Source: a virus. Taken from it: 30,499 bases of DNA. Below are positions 7,913-13,689 of this stretch, in pieces. A program made the position numbers and the translations under genes. The DNA is taken from positions 1 through 30,499 of IMG/VR virus record IMGVR_UViG_3300035663_000070. One strand, 5' to 3'. Positions within the stretch are counted from its first letter, which is position 1, and every line of letters begins with the position of its first letter. The notes beneath the pieces are model-generated. The model saw only the letters and a program-made list of their open reading frames with translations, was not told the origin of the DNA and searched no databases.

Positions 7913-8491
7913 ATGATTGATATTGTTAATAATTTAATACCAATTGAGCAACAGTTAAAAATTAAAAATGTTACTGAGTCAATGGATTTTCCTTGGTGTT
8001 ACAATTCTAGAATTGCATCGGCACCAAGTGTTGATGAAAAAAATTTCATTATAAAAAATTTAAATTATCAAACCAGTTATGCGTTTTCTCATATCTTGTA
8101 TTACGATGCAAAACCTACATCTGAATTTTTTGAATTGTTCATACCTGTTTTAAACGCAATTGCTTTACACATAGATAGACCATTTACTTTGGTCAGAGCT
8201 GCGTTAAGACTTCATACATCAATATCTGATAAACCCGTTGTGGAAAGACCTCATATTGATTATACAAATGACAATATTAAAGCACTTGTTTACTATGTTC
8301 ATGACTCAGATGGTCCAACAGTTGTGTACGATAAAAAACACACAGATGATAAAGATGTGTTTTTAAATACACAAAATATTAATAAAGCAAGTCAAGGCGA
8401 TGCTATTATTTTTGACGCAAATCAGTATCACTCATCCTCACACCCTGGAGTGACTGATTCAAGAATTACTTTGAATATTAATTATTTTTAA
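7913..8491 (+). CDS. 2OG-Fe(II) dioxygenase-like protein
   Basis: 192 residues. Iron ligands are visible as H114-x-D116 (RPHIDYTND) and H173 (DANQYHSSSH), with R184 in RITLNINYF expected to hold the 2-oxoglutarate carboxylate. ALVYYVHDSDGPTVVYD is the strand pair between them. It is a paralog of the gene at 9367, sharing YY(V/I)(H/N)DSDGPT and AIIFD. The family hydroxylates proteins, bases or small molecules. It is AT-rich, unlike its paralog. Its 3' end overlaps the convergent gene 8478-9074 by 14 bases. Confidence 0.78.
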   Translation: MIDIVNNLIPIEQQLKIKNVTESMDFPWCYNSRIASAPSVDEKNFIIKNLNYQTSYAFSHILYYDAKPTSEFFELFIPVLNAIALHIDRPFTLVRAALRLHTSISDKPVVERPHIDYTNDNIKALVYYVHDSDGPTVVYDKKHTDDKDVFLNTQNINKASQGDAIIFDANQYHSSSHPGVTDSRITLNINYF

Positions 8492-9074
8492 GCATTGAAT
8501 TAAAAGAGATTGAAACTCTTTCTTCATCTGTTTTATTTGGCAAAACAAAGTGTTTCTGCCAACCAGGAAACAGAAGTAGTCTTCCAGTAATTGGCTCTGC
8601 AAAGAATGTATTGGAGTTAAGGTCATTAAAATCATTGATAGCTTCGTATGGATAGTGATATCCTTTAATTTCAGAACTACTAGCATAGTCAAAGCCAATT
8701 AATCCTTGATCTGCGCCATGCGCTTTCAAATACAGAACACCAGATATCATTGAATGAGCATGAAGATGCCCTGTGTTGTAATCACCTTTATTATTAATAT
8801 TAGCCCAAGCATAACTCAGATCAGCTGATACATTTTGATGGAACCCATAATCTTTAATTACATCATTAATTTTTTTTTGGATTAAAGAAAAGCATTCTTT
8901 AAATGACTCATCTTCTAATATCCCAGAGCTCTGCCAACCACCACGATTGCTTTTTTGTGTATTTATATTTTCATTATTTTTAATTTGATGAGTTCTATCT
9001 ACCAGTGCAGAATAATCTAAACCATCCAATGTGTCTTCCCAAATACAATCTCTAAAAATTGTGTGTTGAATCAT
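8478..9074 (-). CDS. TIGR02466-like 2OG-Fe(II) oxygenase
   Basis: 198 residues. The sequence GHLHAHSMISGVLYLKA has histidines at 103, 105 and 107. Then come H175 in GWQKHFVLPN and R186 in ERVSISFN. This matches the pattern of TIGR02466 putative 2OG-Fe(II) oxygenases common in marine and freshwater phages and their hosts. It is only distantly similar to the two other oxygenases here. It is transcribed toward them and overlaps the 7913 gene end to end by 14 bases. The substrate is unknown. Confidence 0.76.
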   Translation of the reverse strand: MIQHTIFRDCIWEDTLDGLDYSALVDRTHQIKNNENINTQKSNRGGWQSSGILEDESFKECFSLIQKKINDVIKDYGFHQNVSADLSYAWANINNKGDYNTGHLHAHSMISGVLYLKAHGADQGLIGFDYASSSEIKGYHYPYEAINDFNDLNSNTFFAEPITGRLLLFPGWQKHFVLPNKTDEERVSISFNSMLKNN

Positions 9075-9117
9075 ACATACATGATACCATGCTGTATTAT
9101 GATATTGCTATAATAAC

Positions 9118-9189
9118 GCCCCTTTAGCTCAGTGGTAGAGCACTTCACTTGTAATGAAGCGGTCCTCGGTTCAAGTCCGAGAGGGGGCT
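9118..9189 (+). tRNA. tRNA-Thr (anticodon UGU)
   Basis: The acceptor stem GCCCCTT pairs with AGGGGGC (one G-U), the anticodon stem CTTCA/TGAAG encloses the loop CTTGTAA, and the T-stem CTCGG/CCGAG encloses TTCAAGT. The discriminator is T and no CCA is encoded. A TATAAT with an upstream TG (about 9106-9114) ends only three bases before the mature 5' end, and a second -10-like TATTAT lies at 9095-9100. The latter is the better-spaced promoter. Confidence 0.93.
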
Positions 9190-9201
9190 CTAGGAGGAAA
9201 T

Positions 9202-9282
9202 ATGTCAAAACAGGATAAAATTACACACGCAATTTATTTTACGCTTCATGCAATTACAATTGCTATTTTGCTGCTAAAGTAA
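9202..9282 (+). CDS. 26-residue membrane micro-protein
   Basis: The ATG at 9202 has an ideal AGGAGG site, and the frame reads 26 codons to TAA. The second half, FTLHAITIAILLLK, forms one short hydrophobic helix. It sits between two tRNA genes and probably shares their transcript. Function unknown. Support is the strong ribosome site and the membrane-like composition, as for other micro-ORFs in this window. Confidence 0.5.
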   Translation: MSKQDKITHAIYFTLHAITIAILLLK

Positions 9283-9291
9283 ATAGCACAA

Positions 9292-9367
9292 TGGCGAGTA
9301 GCTCAGTTGGCAGAGCAAGGGACTGTTAATCCCTGGGTCGTAGGTTCAAACCCTACCTCGCCAGCCA
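9292..9367 (+). tRNA. tRNA-Asn (anticodon GUU), CCA encoded
   Basis: The acceptor stem TGGCGAG/CTCGCCA, D-arm AGCTCAGTTGGCAGAGC, anticodon stem AGGGA/TCCCT around CTGTTAA, and T-stem GTAGG/CCTAC are all intact. The discriminator is G and CCA is encoded at 9365-9367. The A of that CCA is also the A of the ATG of the next gene, so tRNA and coding sequence overlap by one base. Confidence 0.94.
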
Positions 9368-9921
9368 TGTTTATTATTGACAACTATGTATCTATAGAGG
9401 AACAGTCGTATCTTTACGATTACTTCACTAACCCTAAAGTTCCTTACCGCTTCTACCGCAGCCATATTTACCATGAAGATAGTAAGTGGTCACATGCACC
9501 AATGCAGATGTCTCATCACCTGTATGAGTCGGAATCAGACATTGCCTCAACTCACCTTCCAGCAATTCAGAAGCTTGTAGGTAATCTAGCAGATAAGTTT
9601 GGAAATATCAACCTATTGCGGGCTAAGGTAAATGTTACATCCCCTTACCCTCCAATGATGCACTACGAGCCCCAAGTTCCTCATGTTGATTTAGAGTACG
9701 ACAATGGCGAGCCCGTTGACCACAAAGTTCTTCTATATTACATAAATGACTCAGATGGACCAACTTACTTTTTTAACGAAGCACACGAGCTCCAAGACAC
9801 CGTATATCCAAAGCCAGGGCGAGCTATCATCTTTGACGGTAGCAACATCCATGCCGCTTCAAATCCCGTTCGCTCTCCGTTTAGGTTGGTTGTCAATATT
9901 GACTTCCAAACATACAGATGA
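9367..9921 (+). CDS. 2OG-Fe(II) dioxygenase-like protein, paralog of 7913
   Basis: 184 residues from the ATG at 9367; a longer reading would translate the tRNA and is rejected. Iron ligands are H106-x-D108 (VPHVDLEYD) and H162 (GSNIHAAS); R173 (PFRLVVNIDF) is the 2OG anchor. The shared segment YYINDSDGPT makes it a paralog of the 7913 gene, but its codons are more G+C-rich. No Shine-Dalgarno is present because the tRNA body occupies that space, so translation must start on a processed leaderless or near-leaderless message, or by another route. Its stop overlaps the next start (ATGA). Confidence 0.78.
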   Translation: MFIIDNYVSIEEQSYLYDYFTNPKVPYRFYRSHIYHEDSKWSHAPMQMSHHLYESESDIASTHLPAIQKLVGNLADKFGNINLLRAKVNVTSPYPPMMHYEPQVPHVDLEYDNGEPVDHKVLLYYINDSDGPTYFFNEAHELQDTVYPKPGRAIIFDGSNIHAASNPVRSPFRLVVNIDFQTYR

Positions 9922-10127
9922 ATTATTTTTTTTGGATATGGTGGTTATTTGAATTATGCCTGCTATTCTTAGCGGATATGGCATACTACATTCTTGGAAT
10001 AATCTTATTGGGGTGGGTGGCAAAAATCGGACTAAGCCAAAGGCATCGTCAGCAAAAGCTTATGAGATATAGGCTTTTCCAAGACCGCTTTCATGAAGAT
10101 CGTTTTCGCAAGTCTTTTGACGAGTGA
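9918..10127 (+). CDS. Small membrane protein
   Basis: 69 residues. Two hydrophobic stretches (FFWIWWLFELCLLFLADMAY and YYILGIILLGWVAKIGL) are followed by a very basic tail, QRHRQQKLMRYRLFQDRFHEDRFRK. It starts within the stop of the oxygenase gene. Its stop directly abuts the stop of the convergent nuclease gene, with no base between them. The basic tail could bind nucleic acid or phospholipid. Family unknown. Confidence 0.65.
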   Translation: MNYFFWIWWLFELCLLFLADMAYYILGIILLGWVAKIGLSQRHRQQKLMRYRLFQDRFHEDRFRKSFDE

Positions 10128-10541
10128 CTACTTCTTCTTGGAAAAGGATTCTCGCTTAGCGAGCAAAGCGTCAAAGTCTTTGATCTTGGTTTCGCCCATG
10201 TATCCCCAAGCATAACCCTCATCAATGAGTTGTTCATTGATTGACTTGGCAGATCCATCAAGGTATACCCAACCCAAGATGCGCCCGTACTTTTCGGAGC
10301 TATCAGGGAGTTCGGTCTTCACGACTACATCTTTGGCAGCGTCAATTGCTTTCTTCAGCTTGTCTTTTACCTCAAGCCCCAATGCCTTCTCTCGTGCGTC
10401 TTTTGTGCGAGATTCAGGGGTATCAATTCCCGCCAGTCTAACTCTTTGGGTGTAGGAGATATTAAACCCCAGATCAATATCCACATCAATGGTATCTCCG
10501 TCAACAACTTTCAAAACTTTCTTAATTCTATATTCGTACAT
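10128..10541 (-). CDS. SNase-like (thermonuclease family) nuclease
   Basis: 137 residues covering one SNase domain. KVVDGDTIDVDIDLGF carries the calcium-binding aspartates, and QRVRLAGIDTPESR provides R35, D40 and E43. KYGRILGWVYLDG provides R87, so all catalytic residues are present. The family cuts DNA and RNA to 3'-phosphate ends with calcium. There is no signal peptide, so it probably acts in the cytoplasm or is released on lysis. The promoter -10 is only five bases from the ATG, suggesting a leaderless transcript. Confidence 0.87.
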   Translation of the reverse strand: MYEYRIKKVLKVVDGDTIDVDIDLGFNISYTQRVRLAGIDTPESRTKDAREKALGLEVKDKLKKAIDAAKDVVVKTELPDSSEKYGRILGWVYLDGSAKSINEQLIDEGYAWGYMGETKIKDFDALLAKRESFSKKK

Positions 10542-10555
10542 GTAATATTATATCA
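10542..10555 (-). promoter_or_regulatory. Extended -10 promoter for the nuclease gene, leaderless
   Basis: Read on the minus strand, TGATATAAT is followed by ATTAC and then the ATG at 10541. That is a TGn-TATAAT extended -10 with five bases to the start codon, so transcription should begin at or next to the A of ATG. The same bases contain TGTAATATTA (10541-10550, plus strand), a match to most of the 12-bp palindrome that fills 12.9-18.6 kb. Confidence 0.55.
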
Positions 10556-10558
10556 TGA

Positions 10559-11170
10559 TTAACTATCTATATAAAACCCAAGCCTATTGGTATCTTCAGC
10601 TTTAACAAACCTCATTGATTGTGGAGGGTTAATCTCTTCTCCTTCCCACACGGGTATTGCAATATTATTACCGTACACAAAGTCAGGATTGCCTCGTAGA
10701 TGTATCTCAATTAACTTACCCCCGATAAATTCACAGTTGATTGTTTTGTAAAAGAGTGGTATCTTACCCAACATCGCAGGTTGCGGAATAGATATTTCTA
10801 ACTTCTCCCATTTTATAAATTTTGAATGAGGTGCATTCGGGTGTGGAGTACCTTTAACAGTCAACACAGGCTTGTACAGGTGGTAATCAACGCTAATGTG
10901 ATCCCCCGTGAAGAACTCACACCAGAACTCTCCAGGATGCAGATCCAAGGTGCAATAATCCAGCCAGACCTTGCGAGCTCCAATCCCCATACCCTCAAAG
11001 TTAGAGATGGGTCTCACCATATAAAAATCGGGTTTGGGAACGGGCATACCTCGTGGTCCGCACAGATGACCAGCTCTCCTTGCTACAATGAGCTTATCAA
11101 ACACCCAGAGGTGGTCATGTTCAGCAATTGACCACATCTCATAATCGTTACGCACACTCAATTTTATCAT
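10559..11170 (-). CDS. Conserved-looking phage protein of unknown function
   Basis: 203 residues from the ATG at 11170, chosen for GGAG at 11177-11180; an upstream ATG at 11194 lacks a ribosome site. It is rich in aromatic residues: AEHDHLWVFDKLIVARRAG, CGPRGMPVPKPDFYMVRP, GMGIGARKVWL and PGEFWCEFF. The N-terminal third recalls hypothetical proteins I associate with cyanophage-like viruses, but I cannot name the family. No catalytic signature is clear. It sits between the nuclease and the ferredoxin on the same strand. Confidence 0.62.
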   Translation of the reverse strand: MIKLSVRNDYEMWSIAEHDHLWVFDKLIVARRAGHLCGPRGMPVPKPDFYMVRPISNFEGMGIGARKVWLDYCTLDLHPGEFWCEFFTGDHISVDYHLYKPVLTVKGTPHPNAPHSKFIKWEKLEISIPQPAMLGKIPLFYKTINCEFIGGKLIEIHLRGNPDFVYGNNIAIPVWEGEEINPPQSMRFVKAEDTNRLGFYIDS

Positions 11171-11223
11171 TAGTGGCTCCGAAAGTACTAACAACCAAAC
11201 CTTGCCTGCTTTTGTTTGTGAGT

Positions 11224-11469
11224 TTAAGGTTCAATGAAAATACATTCGCCAGGGCATTCCTCGGCGGCTTCAATGACATCTTCCAACCGATCATCAGCGA
11301 AAGAAGCTAAGCCAGCTGCGCCTTCGGGGTTTCCCACAGAGGAGGCAAATATTTTGTCTCCTTCTCGTACATACGCCAAACCATCGGGCATCATCGTAAA
11401 CACATCGGGTGCTATCTCGGCGCACAGACCATCTCCAGTACATAAGTCTTGATCAATCCAAACTCTCAC
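11224..11469 (-). CDS. 3Fe-4S type ferredoxin
   Basis: 81 residues from a GTG start. C10-x5-C16 (DLCTGDGLCAEIAPDVF) and C72 in ECPGECIFIE are the three cysteines of the actinobacterial 3Fe-4S ferredoxins that donate electrons to cytochromes P450 and other oxidases; C76 is an extra cysteine. The small acidic electron carrier would act in the cytoplasm. It may serve a host or phage oxygenase; no P450 is present, and the 2OG oxygenases nearby do not require a ferredoxin. A TATACT box ends seven bases before the GTG, so the message is probably leaderless. Confidence 0.82.
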   Translation of the reverse strand: MRVWIDQDLCTGDGLCAEIAPDVFTMMPDGLAYVREGDKIFASSVGNPEGAAGLASFADDRLEDVIEAAEECPGECIFIEP

Positions 11470-11506
11470 AATAGGAAGTATACCATCCTTACGCTATAAT
11501 GGGAAC
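11470..11506. promoter_or_regulatory. Divergent leaderless promoter pair
   Basis: Only 37 bases separate the GTG of the ferredoxin (minus) and the ATG of the FmdB-like gene (plus). TATACT (minus, 11482-11477) ends seven bases before the GTG. TATAAT (plus, 11495-11500) ends six bases before the ATG. Neither gene has a Shine-Dalgarno. The two promoters overlap, so RNA polymerase binding at one should hinder the other. Confidence 0.6.
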
Positions 11507-11683
11507 ATGCCACAATACAACTATCGCTGTTCTAATGGACACACTCATGAAGAGTTTAGATCCATTCTGGAAGATAGGAAGATAGATGTTTGCCCCGAAT
11601 GCAACGCTACGCTAAAACAAATCTATTCCCCGCCGATGATAGAACTCAAAGGCAGTGGATTCTACCGCAACTCTAAAAAGTAG
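11507..11683 (+). CDS. FmdB-type zinc-ribbon protein
   Basis: 58 residues. YRCSNGHTHEEFRSI and VCPECNATLKQIYSPP follow the FmdB/CxxC_CxxC_SSSS layout, with C-x3-H replacing the first C-x2-C, then a basic tail. FmdB-like proteins are small zinc ribbons found in bacteria and many actinophages, with regulatory roles proposed but little shown. The start follows a TATAAT by six bases, so it is probably leaderless. It is divergent from the ferredoxin. Confidence 0.75.
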   Translation: MPQYNYRCSNGHTHEEFRSILEDRKIDVCPECNATLKQIYSPPMIELKGSGFYRNSKK

Positions 11684-11705
11684 CTCTCTAAAAATATCTA
11701 CAATG

Positions 11706-11714
11706 TGATATAAT
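11706..11714 (+). promoter_or_regulatory. Extended -10 promoter of a probable small RNA
   Basis: TGATATAAT matches the TGn-TATAAT extended -10 consensus. No ORF follows, and a strong terminator lies about 110 bases downstream. Transcription should start near 11721. No convincing -35 is visible, as is usual for extended -10 promoters. Confidence 0.55.
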
Positions 11715-11720
11715 TTCCTT

Positions 11721-11852
11721 GGCACCCTAAAAGTGTCAAGCGGCAATCGTGATCTGCACTATCACCAGAGCAGAACGAATTTCGCTATCTTAGGACCGTT
11801 ATAGTTAACACACTGAGAAGAAAGAGAGACCGCCCGCAAAGCGGTCTCTTTT
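11721..11852 (+). ncRNA. Probable structured small RNA (about 130 nt)
   Basis: The segment lies between an extended -10 and an intrinsic terminator and contains no ORF. From its 5' end GGCAC pairs with GTGTC (11721-11725 with 11733-11737). AGCG (11739-11742) can pair with CGCT (11783-11786). Inside this, GTGAT/ATCAC (11749-11753 with 11761-11765) interleaves with CTGC/GCAG (11754-11757 with 11770-11773), an H-type pseudoknot arrangement. I do not recognise it as 6S, tmRNA, RNase P or a known riboswitch. It could act as a regulatory RNA or a decoy. Confidence 0.55.
11822..11852 (+). terminator. Strong intrinsic terminator of the small RNA
   Basis: GAGACCGC (11826-11833) pairs with GCGGTCTC (11841-11848) around a 7-nt loop, extended by A-T pairs on the outside and followed by TTTT. 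The GC-rich stem and U-tract are textbook. Confidence 0.85.
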
Positions 11853-12160
11853 CTATTCTCCCGCATTTTAAACCAGCTCCCGCCCATTTCCCGCCCACGC
11901 CATTTTTTAGAAAAATTGAGTATATAATCCAAGCATGTAATGCTATGCTTTTGGCGTGTGCGTAATCCTGTGTCGGGTAGGGTCAAACCTTTACATGACC
12001 CAATTTCCCGCAATTTTTTGACCCAATTCCCAAACTTTTTTTTTGACCCTTATTCCATAAGGGTTTGCGGGGATCTAGGATTACACCGACCCCCGATCCG
12101 TTTGATATCGTTGTTTTTAGCGGGGATCAACGGGATCCCCCAAAACCGAAGGGGTCAGAA
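11853..12160 (+). promoter_or_regulatory. Promoter and long structured leader of gene 12161
   Basis: TATAAT at 11923-11928 gives a transcript with a leader of about 225 bases. It contains GTAATCCT/AGGATTAC (11962-11969 with 12077-12084) as an outer pair. Inside are GGGTC/GACCC (11980-11984 with 11997-12001) and ACCCTTAT/ATAAGGGT (12046-12053 with 12057-12064). GGGGATC/GATCCCC (12122-12128 with 12134-12140) lies just before the AAGGGG ribosome site. GACCCAATT occurs twice (from 11997 and from 12020). The layout suggests control at the leader, possibly autoregulation. No known riboswitch class is recognised. Confidence 0.5.
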
Positions 12161-12640
12161 ATGGCAACGAAAAAAGCAAGCGCAAAAATCACGGTCAAGG
12201 TTTCGGCAAAAACCGAAATGACCAAAATCACGGGCAAAAACACCAAAAACGCTACAGCAGGGGTCAAGCAATTTTACACCGACAAGCCTGCCGAATTGTT
12301 GATCGGTTTGCTCGCCAGCGTTTCGGGTCAAAAAATCATTGACAAGGATCTACGGGTCGCCAGCAAAAATAACGCCAGCGCTCGCCGATCATGGTGTGTC
12401 ATGAATAAGGCTGTGAAGGTTGATTGGCTCGCTGTTCAGAAAATTGACGGTGTGAAGGCTGGCAAGGCTACGCCAGCAGATCGCCCCGACAATTCGGTAC
12501 GGGCTCGGATCCATTCCCTACGCTCGGTGATCCCAAACGCCAAAAAAGTGGGCTATGTCCGAGTGCTTGACGCTTACACCGCCAAGAAAAACCCGACACA
12601 CCCCGACAGCCAAAAGGTGTATGTCTATCGGATCGCTTGA
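12161..12640 (+). CDS. Basic protein, paralog of 13234 (family A)
   Basis: 159 residues from the ATG at 12161; the ORF extends upstream to 12065, but only this ATG has an AAGGGG site and matches the paralog. The N-terminus is Lys/Ala/Thr/Val-rich and low complexity (KKASAKITVKVSAKTE). The conserved part includes GVKQFYTDKPAELLIGLLA, RVASKNNASARRSWCVMNK, DRPDNSVRARIHSL and KKVGYVRVLDAYTA, ending VYVYRIA. The basic, Arg-rich blocks suggest nucleic-acid binding. The codon use is clearly G+C-richer than in the flanks. No named family recognised. Confidence 0.7.
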   Translation: MATKKASAKITVKVSAKTEMTKITGKNTKNATAGVKQFYTDKPAELLIGLLASVSGQKIIDKDLRVASKNNASARRSWCVMNKAVKVDWLAVQKIDGVKAGKATPADRPDNSVRARIHSLRSVIPNAKKVGYVRVLDAYTAKKNPTHPDSQKVYVYRIA

Positions 12641-12712
12641 TCCGATAGATCGGGGGGCGGGCAACCGCCCCCCAAACACCCAGCCAACCTTACGCTAGGT
12701 TGGTCTCATTTT
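12625..12712 (+). terminator. Three consecutive hairpins at the end of gene 12161
   Basis: CTATCGGATC/GATCCGATAG (12625-12634 with 12639-12648) spans the stop codon. GGGGGGCGG/CCGCCCCCC (12652-12660 with 12665-12673) has a GCAA loop. CCAACCT/AGGTTGG (12684-12690 with 12697-12703) is followed by TCTCATTTTT. The last is the likely terminator; the first two may protect the 3' end or slow polymerase. Confidence 0.7.
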
Positions 12713-12764
12713 TAGTGAGTGCTTGAATAACCTTTATAAACAACAACAACAGAAGGGAAAACCA

Positions 12765-12857
12765 ATGGATCTAAACATAGACCCGCTAACCGCAATTGCG
12801 ATCATCAGCATTTGGGGGTTGGTCAAAATGATTACCGTTTATTTCAAAACCAACTAA
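12765..12857 (+). CDS. 30-residue membrane micro-protein
   Basis: The ATG at 12765 is preceded by AGAAGGGAAAACC, and the frame reads 30 codons. PLTAIAIISIWGLVKMITVYF forms one membrane helix. It stands alone between a terminator upstream and a strong hairpin just after its stop, so it seems to be its own transcription unit. Function unknown. Confidence 0.5.
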   Translation: MDLNIDPLTAIAIISIWGLVKMITVYFKTN

Positions 12858-12868
12858 TCGCAAGCAAG

Positions 12869-12899
12869 CCCGAGACCTAACCCCTGGGTCTCGGGTTTT
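12869..12899 (+). terminator. Intrinsic terminator after micro-ORF 12765
   Basis: CCCGAGACC (12869-12877) pairs with GGTCTCGGG (12887-12895) around a 9-nt loop and is followed by TTTTG. Nine perfect base pairs, GC-rich. Confidence 0.85.
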
Positions 12900-13188
12900 G
12901 CTTTGCACCAAGCCGACCATGTGGTTACATGTGTGTAATTTTAGTGCGTGAAATCTTTATGGGAGCGTAAAATTACACGAGTGTAAAATTACACGGCGGG
13001 CGGGTGTGGAGCTCCCCAAGTATGTAGGAGATCACACCCGTTGCGATATCGCAACACTATGTACCATTTTTAGTACACGATTGTAATGTTACATGAGTGT
13101 ACCTTTACGGGTACATTATGTAATATTAGATTGCGTTGCCTTTACGCAACACATGTGTTGTGATTATGCAACAACGCATATAAAAAAA
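12900..13188. repeat. Intergenic repeat region: 12-bp palindromes and GTTGC palindromes
   Basis: No gene. The left part holds TGTAA-N2-TTACA sites: 12934 (variant), 12966 and 12982 (16 bp apart, the second perfect), 13082 (perfect) and 13119 (variant). CGGGTGTG and CACACCCG (about 13010-13040) form a loose hairpin. The right part has a second family: GTTGCGATATCGCAAC (13040-13055), a perfect 16-bp palindrome; GTTGC/GCAAC (13135-13139 with 13146-13150); and CAACACATGTGTTG (13147-13160), also perfect. CTTTATGGG (12955-12963) recurs in later gaps. These look like binding sites for two different proteins. Confidence 0.6.
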
Positions 13189-13212
13189 ATACGGGGCATC
13201 TCTGCCCCGTAT
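13181..13212 (-). terminator. Intrinsic terminator of gene 13234
   Basis: ATACGGGGCA (13189-13198) and TGCCCCGTAT (13203-13212) form a 10-bp stem with a TCTC loop. On the minus strand it is followed by eight T residues. It ends the minus-strand gene 13234. Confidence 0.87.
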
Positions 13213-13233
13213 CTTATTTGCAACGCCTAAGCG

Positions 13234-13689
13234 TTACGCAATGCGGTATAGATATACCTTGTCTATGTCTGCATGCTTTGGGTTACGACTTGCAGTGTAT
13301 GCGTCAAGCACACGCACATAGCCGACACGCTTTGCACTTGCGTCTACTTTGGCAAGTGAGATAAGTCGTGCTCTCACTGCATTGTCTGGTCTATCGCCTT
13401 GTACCTTGTGTGTCACATCGGCACGAGATACCACTACTGCCTTGTTGTCAATGCACCACTGCCTACGGGCTTGTGCATTGTTCTTAGTTGCAACACGCAA
13501 CTCCATAGGGATTAGTGGTGACTTGACTACCAATGCTAAGAGTTGCCAGAATGCAACGGCTTTCGCATCGGAATAGTGTTGCTTCACGCCTTTGCGGGCA
13601 TTAGTGGTACGGGCTTTGTCTACCTTGTTTGCAGTAGCCGACACTGCAACTTTCACCGACACTTTGGCTTTCGCCTTACTTGTAGCCAT
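13234..13689 (-). CDS. Basic protein, paralog of 12161 (family A)
   Basis: 151 residues from the ATG at 13689, chosen for AAAGG upstream and agreement with the paralog; the ORF runs on to 13764 without a ribosome site. It shares GVKQ(F/H)Y, RVA(S/T)KNNA.ARR.WC, DRPDN.VRAR and VGYVRVLDAYTA..NP.H with 12161, ending VYLYRIA, but lacks an 11-residue insert. The N-terminus is the same Lys/Ala/Val-rich low-complexity type. It faces 12161 in convergent orientation. Probable nucleic-acid binding is inference; no named family recognised. Confidence 0.7.
   Translation of the reverse strand: MATSKAKAKVSVKVAVSATANKVDKARTTNARKGVKQHYSDAKAVAFWQLLALVVKSPLIPMELRVATKNNAQARRQWCIDNKAVVVSRADVTHKVQGDRPDNAVRARLISLAKVDASAKRVGYVRVLDAYTASRNPKHADIDKVYLYRIA

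Noticed and set aside
9307-9366. N-terminal extension of the oxygenase through the tRNA-Asn
   Set aside because: These codons are the tRNA body; the ATG at 9367 gives a protein aligned with the 7913 paralog.
10225-11131. Plus-strand frames opposite the nuclease and gene 10559
   Set aside because: The minus strand carries a complete SNase catalytic set and a well-placed ribosome site; the plus frames have neither.
11762-12013. 83-codon minus-strand frame over the small-RNA terminator
   Set aside because: It translates through the terminator hairpin and the opposite promoter; no ribosome site and no protein-like composition.
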